6,762 nucleotides of DNA, from positions 1 to 6,762 of the forward strand of contig DAOWAL010000065.1 in the NCBI GenBank assembly GCA_030634615.1, given 5' to 3'. Position numbers and translations under genes: made by a program. The notes below the pieces were generated by a model. That model did not search any database and was not told where the DNA came from. It was given only the letters and a program-made list of their open reading frames with translations. Positions 4,829 to 6,762 of this stretch are shown in pieces. This stretch comes from Candidatus Aenigmatarchaeota archaeon (GTDB taxonomy: Archaea > Aenigmatarchaeota > Aenigmatarchaeia > QMZP01 > QMZT01). The stretch's first letter is position 1. Each line of letters begins with the position of its first letter.

Positions 4829-5314
4829 ATGATACGAAAAAAGATATATTACGCAGCAACACTGGTTCTTTTACTTCTTTTAATAGGGACAATATTCTAC
4901 AACATAGTAGAAGGGTGGGATATTATAGATTCATTCTATTTCTCAACAATCACACTCACAACAATAGGATACGGTGATATTTCTCCGATCACAGCAGGTG
5001 GAAAGATATTCACGTCATTATATGCACTTTTCGGTATAGGCATAATGCTTTACATACTTAGTTCTGTTATAGGAGTATTCATATTCAAACAGGAAAGGTA
5101 TTTTGACAAGATATTCTTCCCCATGAAGAAAATTAAAAAGCAGGAAAAGAAGCTTAAGAAGCAAGTCAAGGAGATTAAAAAACAGGAAAAGAAGCTCGAA
5201 CATGAGGAAAGGAAAATAGAGAAGCACGAAAAGGATATAGAAAGCGAGGTCAAGAAACTCGAAAAGCAGGAAAAGAAGATAGAGAAGATAAAAAAGAAAA
5301 TAATCAAAGAATGA
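4829..5314 (+). CDS. Two-TM potassium channel with a C-terminal heptad coiled coil
   Basis: The 161-residue protein has the Ion_trans_2 layout: TM1 (about 7-26), a pore helix (about 33-43), the potassium selectivity filter T44-T-I-G-Y-G-D50, and TM2 (about 61-87). By analogy with KcsA and MthK it should form a tetramer that conducts K+ across the cytoplasmic membrane. The gating-hinge region FGIGIM in TM2 contains glycines at 69 and 71. No RCK/TrkA-N domain, cyclic-nucleotide domain or voltage sensor is present. Instead residues 102-161 are one charged Lys/Glu helix with Ile or Leu at every seventh position (102, 109, 116, 123, 130, 137, 144, 151, 158), a probable coiled coil below the pore. 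Start ATG 4829, with AGGT four bases upstream. It heads a run in which the next stop-to-start distances are about 15 and 5 bases. Confidence 0.88.
   Translation: MIRKKIYYAATLVLLLLLIGTIFYNIVEGWDIIDSFYFSTITLTTIGYGDISPITAGGKIFTSLYALFGIGIMLYILSSVIGVFIFKQERYFDKIFFPMKKIKKQEKKLKKQVKEIKKQEKKLEHEERKIEKHEKDIESEVKKLEKQEKKIEKIKKKIIKE
5132..5311 (+). repeat. In-frame 21-bp heptad repeats in the channel tail
   Basis: DNA repeats follow the heptads. ATTAAAAAGCAGGAAAAGAA at 5132 recurs with one change at 5174 (42 bases on), and AAAAGCAGGAAAAGAAG at 5136 recurs exactly at 5262 (126 bases on); both spacings are multiples of 21. This points to growth of the rod by tandem duplication in units of one or two heptads. 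Confidence 0.8.
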
Positions 5315-5329
5315 ATTCAGTTGATTTTT

Positions 5330-5683
5330 ATGAACACAATGGCAAAGATGAGAAGAACAAACGTTATAATGAAAGAAGAACTCAGGCAAATGGGTTATTA
5401 TGATATCGTGATGTTCCCCCATACCAGACACTGGAAAGATGTTTTTGGTCTTTGGGACGGAATTGCAAAACTTAAGAACGGGAACAATGGACAATTTCAC
5501 TTGGCATGGCTCCAGTTCAAGGGTGGTTATGCATCAAAAGAGGAAAAAGAAAAAATGAGTGAATTTTGCAAGGGATCCAGTACAAAGGGAATCCTGATGG
5601 AATATGTTAAAGTTAAAGTTAAGTATGCAAACAAGCCGGGGTCATACAACAAAAAGCAGATTAAGATGACACATTTCGGGTAG
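5330..5683 (+). CDS. Small PD-(D/E)XK nuclease-like protein (restriction endonuclease fold), tentative
   Basis: The order of elements suggests a PD-(D/E)XK core like that of Hjc/VRR-NUC-type nucleases. A first helix MKEELRQMGY is followed by strand YDIVMFP, then D-V-F-G-L-W-D-G-I-A, which resembles the DIFGxFDxIA block with the metal-binding Asp. Next comes a strand ending L-Q-F-K-G-G, which occupies the (E/Q)-x-K position, and then a helix KEEKEKMSEFC and strand GILMEYVKV. Counted from ATG 5330 the likely active-site residues are E17, D37 or D43, Q62 and K64. Gln in place of Glu occurs in some active members. The product would cut or bind DNA in the cytoplasm. The start is uncertain: TTG 5321, ATG 5330 and ATG 5339 are all in frame, none with a clear ribosome site. 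It follows the channel gene by about 15 bases and precedes the beta-helix gene by 5. Family placement is from motif reading only. Confidence 0.75.
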   Translation: MNTMAKMRRTNVIMKEELRQMGYYDIVMFPHTRHWKDVFGLWDGIAKLKNGNNGQFHLAWLQFKGGYASKEEKEKMSEFCKGSSTKGILMEYVKVKVKYANKPGSYNKKQIKMTHFG

Positions 5684-5688
5684 ATTAT

Positions 5689-6762
5689 ATGCACAGATTA
5701 AAAATTCTGTTTTTTATGATACTCTTCTGCATATTTTTTTTGACAAGTTTGGGTGATGCAAGTGCTGCGTGCATAACACCTAACAATGATTCTACTCATG
5801 TCTTGAGTGTTTCAGGCTCTCTCTGCATGGCAACTTACAGTAAATTAAAAATAGATATAGATACAGACAACGTAACACTTGACTGCAATGGTTCAACACT
5901 TGACGGGGAGGATGCCGGATCGGGTTCTGTTGGTATACAGATATCGAATGCTGATAACACAACAGTAGGGAATTGTACAATAAGAAGTTATGAAAAAGGT
6001 TATTATGCATCGTTTACTGAAATGACAGTGATTGATTATGTTGTAAATAACACCTTCTATAACAACAGTGAAGGAATTGAAAATCTCAACAACGATTATC
6101 TTTACATAATCAACAATACATTCATAGACAACGATTTTGGAATAAATCCAAACGCAGGCGACTACTATCTTATACAAGGAAATAATTTCACGGGCAGTGT
6201 TTACAGTGCAATAGAATTTGGAGACGGTATAACCCAATCAGTAGTTGAAAACAATTATTTTTACAATAACACTGGAAACGAGGTTATAGATGCAGCTGCG
6301 CAAATAATGGATTCCAGGTTTGACAACAACGTAATGATCGATAATACCGGTGATGGCATAATAACAACATCATCAAAAATATTCAATCGTAACAATATTA
6401 CTGGCAATAACATAACGAATATCACACATTATGGAATTATACTATACGGTGTCGATAATTGCATAATTAAAGATAATTTCATAAACGGAACGTCTTTTAA
6501 TGGAATGATAATATCAGCATCAAGTCCATCCAACAACACAATAGAAGGAAACACTATAATGAATGGTAATGGTTCAAATTCAAAGGGTATAAACATAGAA
6601 AGCGCGTTTAACAACACGATAAAAAACAATATAATATCCGGTTATGAATATCCTATATACATCACTTCTTTAACTTCTTACAACGTAATTTACAACAACA
6701 AATTTTACAGAGAATTGTATAATTCAAGTAATTTTAACGAAACACATGTATTCAATGTGACA
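5689..6762 (+). CDS. Secreted right-handed parallel beta-helix protein (NosD/pectate-lyase-like fold), 3' end missing
   Basis: The frame is open from ATG 5689 to the window edge: 358 codons with no stop. A signal peptide is clear: basic MHRLK, a hydrophobic stretch of about 14 residues, and an A-S-A cleavage site after residue 26. The mature part opens with a short Cys-bearing segment and D-N-V-T-L-D-C-N-G-S-T-L-D-G, the usual first rung of archaeal NosD-like beta-helix surface proteins. Rungs of about 20-25 residues with N-N-T-F, I-x-N-N and G-I repeats follow (for example NTFYNNSEGIENLN, NTFIDNDFGINPNA, NNIISGYEYPIYI). About 20 N-x-S/T sequons lie in the visible mature chain, so heavy N-glycosylation is likely. 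The fold suits surface layers, adhesins or polysaccharide-acting enzymes; no catalytic site is evident. It starts 5 bases after the nuclease-like gene, with TAGATTAT between and no good ribosome site, so it is probably translated from the same transcript. Confidence 0.88.
   Translation, partial: MHRLKILFFMILFCIFFLTSLGDASAACITPNNDSTHVLSVSGSLCMATYSKLKIDIDTDNVTLDCNGSTLDGEDAGSGSVGIQISNADNTTVGNCTIRSYEKGYYASFTEMTVIDYVVNNTFYNNSEGIENLNNDYLYIINNTFIDNDFGINPNAGDYYLIQGNNFTGSVYSAIEFGDGITQSVVENNYFYNNTGNEVIDAAAQIMDSRFDNNVMIDNTGDGIITTSSKIFNRNNITGNNITNITHYGIILYGVDNCIIKDNFINGTSFNGMIISASSPSNNTIEGNTIMNGNGSNSKGINIESAFNNTIKNNIISGYEYPIYITSLTSYNVIYNNKFYRELYNSSNFNETHVFNVT

Noticed and set aside
5132..5311. CRISPR-like or non-coding tandem repeat
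   Set aside because: The repeats are imperfect, have no unique spacers and keep a 21-bp coding phase; they encode coiled-coil heptads.
5018..5500. Minus-strand open frame of 160 codons opposite the channel tail (also 5050-5307)
   Set aside because: It is rich in Phe, Leu and Ser because it mirrors the Lys/Glu-rich repeat on the plus strand, and it has no promoter or start signal. The plus-strand channel motifs are decisive.
5792..6629. Minus-strand frames (5792-6010, 5893-6237, 6429-6629) opposite the beta-helix gene
   Set aside because: The plus strand has an uninterrupted 358-codon frame with a signal peptide and beta-helix rungs; the antisense frames are shadows.

Overview
The window looks archaeal. 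The strongest sign is a tRNA-Thr gene interrupted by an intron with a textbook bulge-helix-bulge (BHB) at position 37/38, the substrate of the archaeal splicing endonuclease. Archaeal-type TATA boxes (such as AATTTAAAT) lie about 25-30 bases before several starts, most starts lack strong Shine-Dalgarno sites, and the first gene belongs to a kinase-like family (UPF0200) that I know mainly from archaea. The DNA is AT-rich and genes are packed tightly. A small-genome lineage such as DPANN is plausible but is inference only.

Left part (1-2050): the 3' end of a P-loop nucleotide-kinase-like gene (+) overlaps tail to tail with a minus-strand pair, a small SEC-C zinc-motif protein followed by a 12-segment MFS transporter. 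Middle (2051-3134): an intergenic region holds the promoter of that pair and the intron-containing tRNA-Thr(UGU). A 62-residue Cys-rich ORF (-) and a secreted lipoprotein with an Ig-like domain (+) then diverge from a shared 80-base promoter region. Next (3171-3914, -) is a circularly permuted YlqF/RbgA-type GTPase, probably for ribosome assembly.

Right part (4051-6762, all +): an unrecognised basic protein made of two diverged copies of one module. It is followed by a probable three-gene run: a two-TM potassium channel with a strictly seven-residue-periodic C-terminal helix, a small PD-(D/E)XK nuclease-like protein, and the first 358 codons of a secreted, sequon-rich parallel beta-helix protein that runs off the window.

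The window is mostly a mix of housekeeping and cell-surface genes. I see no CRISPR array, insertion sequence or clear defence system. The points most worth a second look are the duplicated-module protein (4051-4749), the channel with a heptad rod in place of a known regulatory domain, and the direct repeat that almost exactly brackets the tRNA intron.
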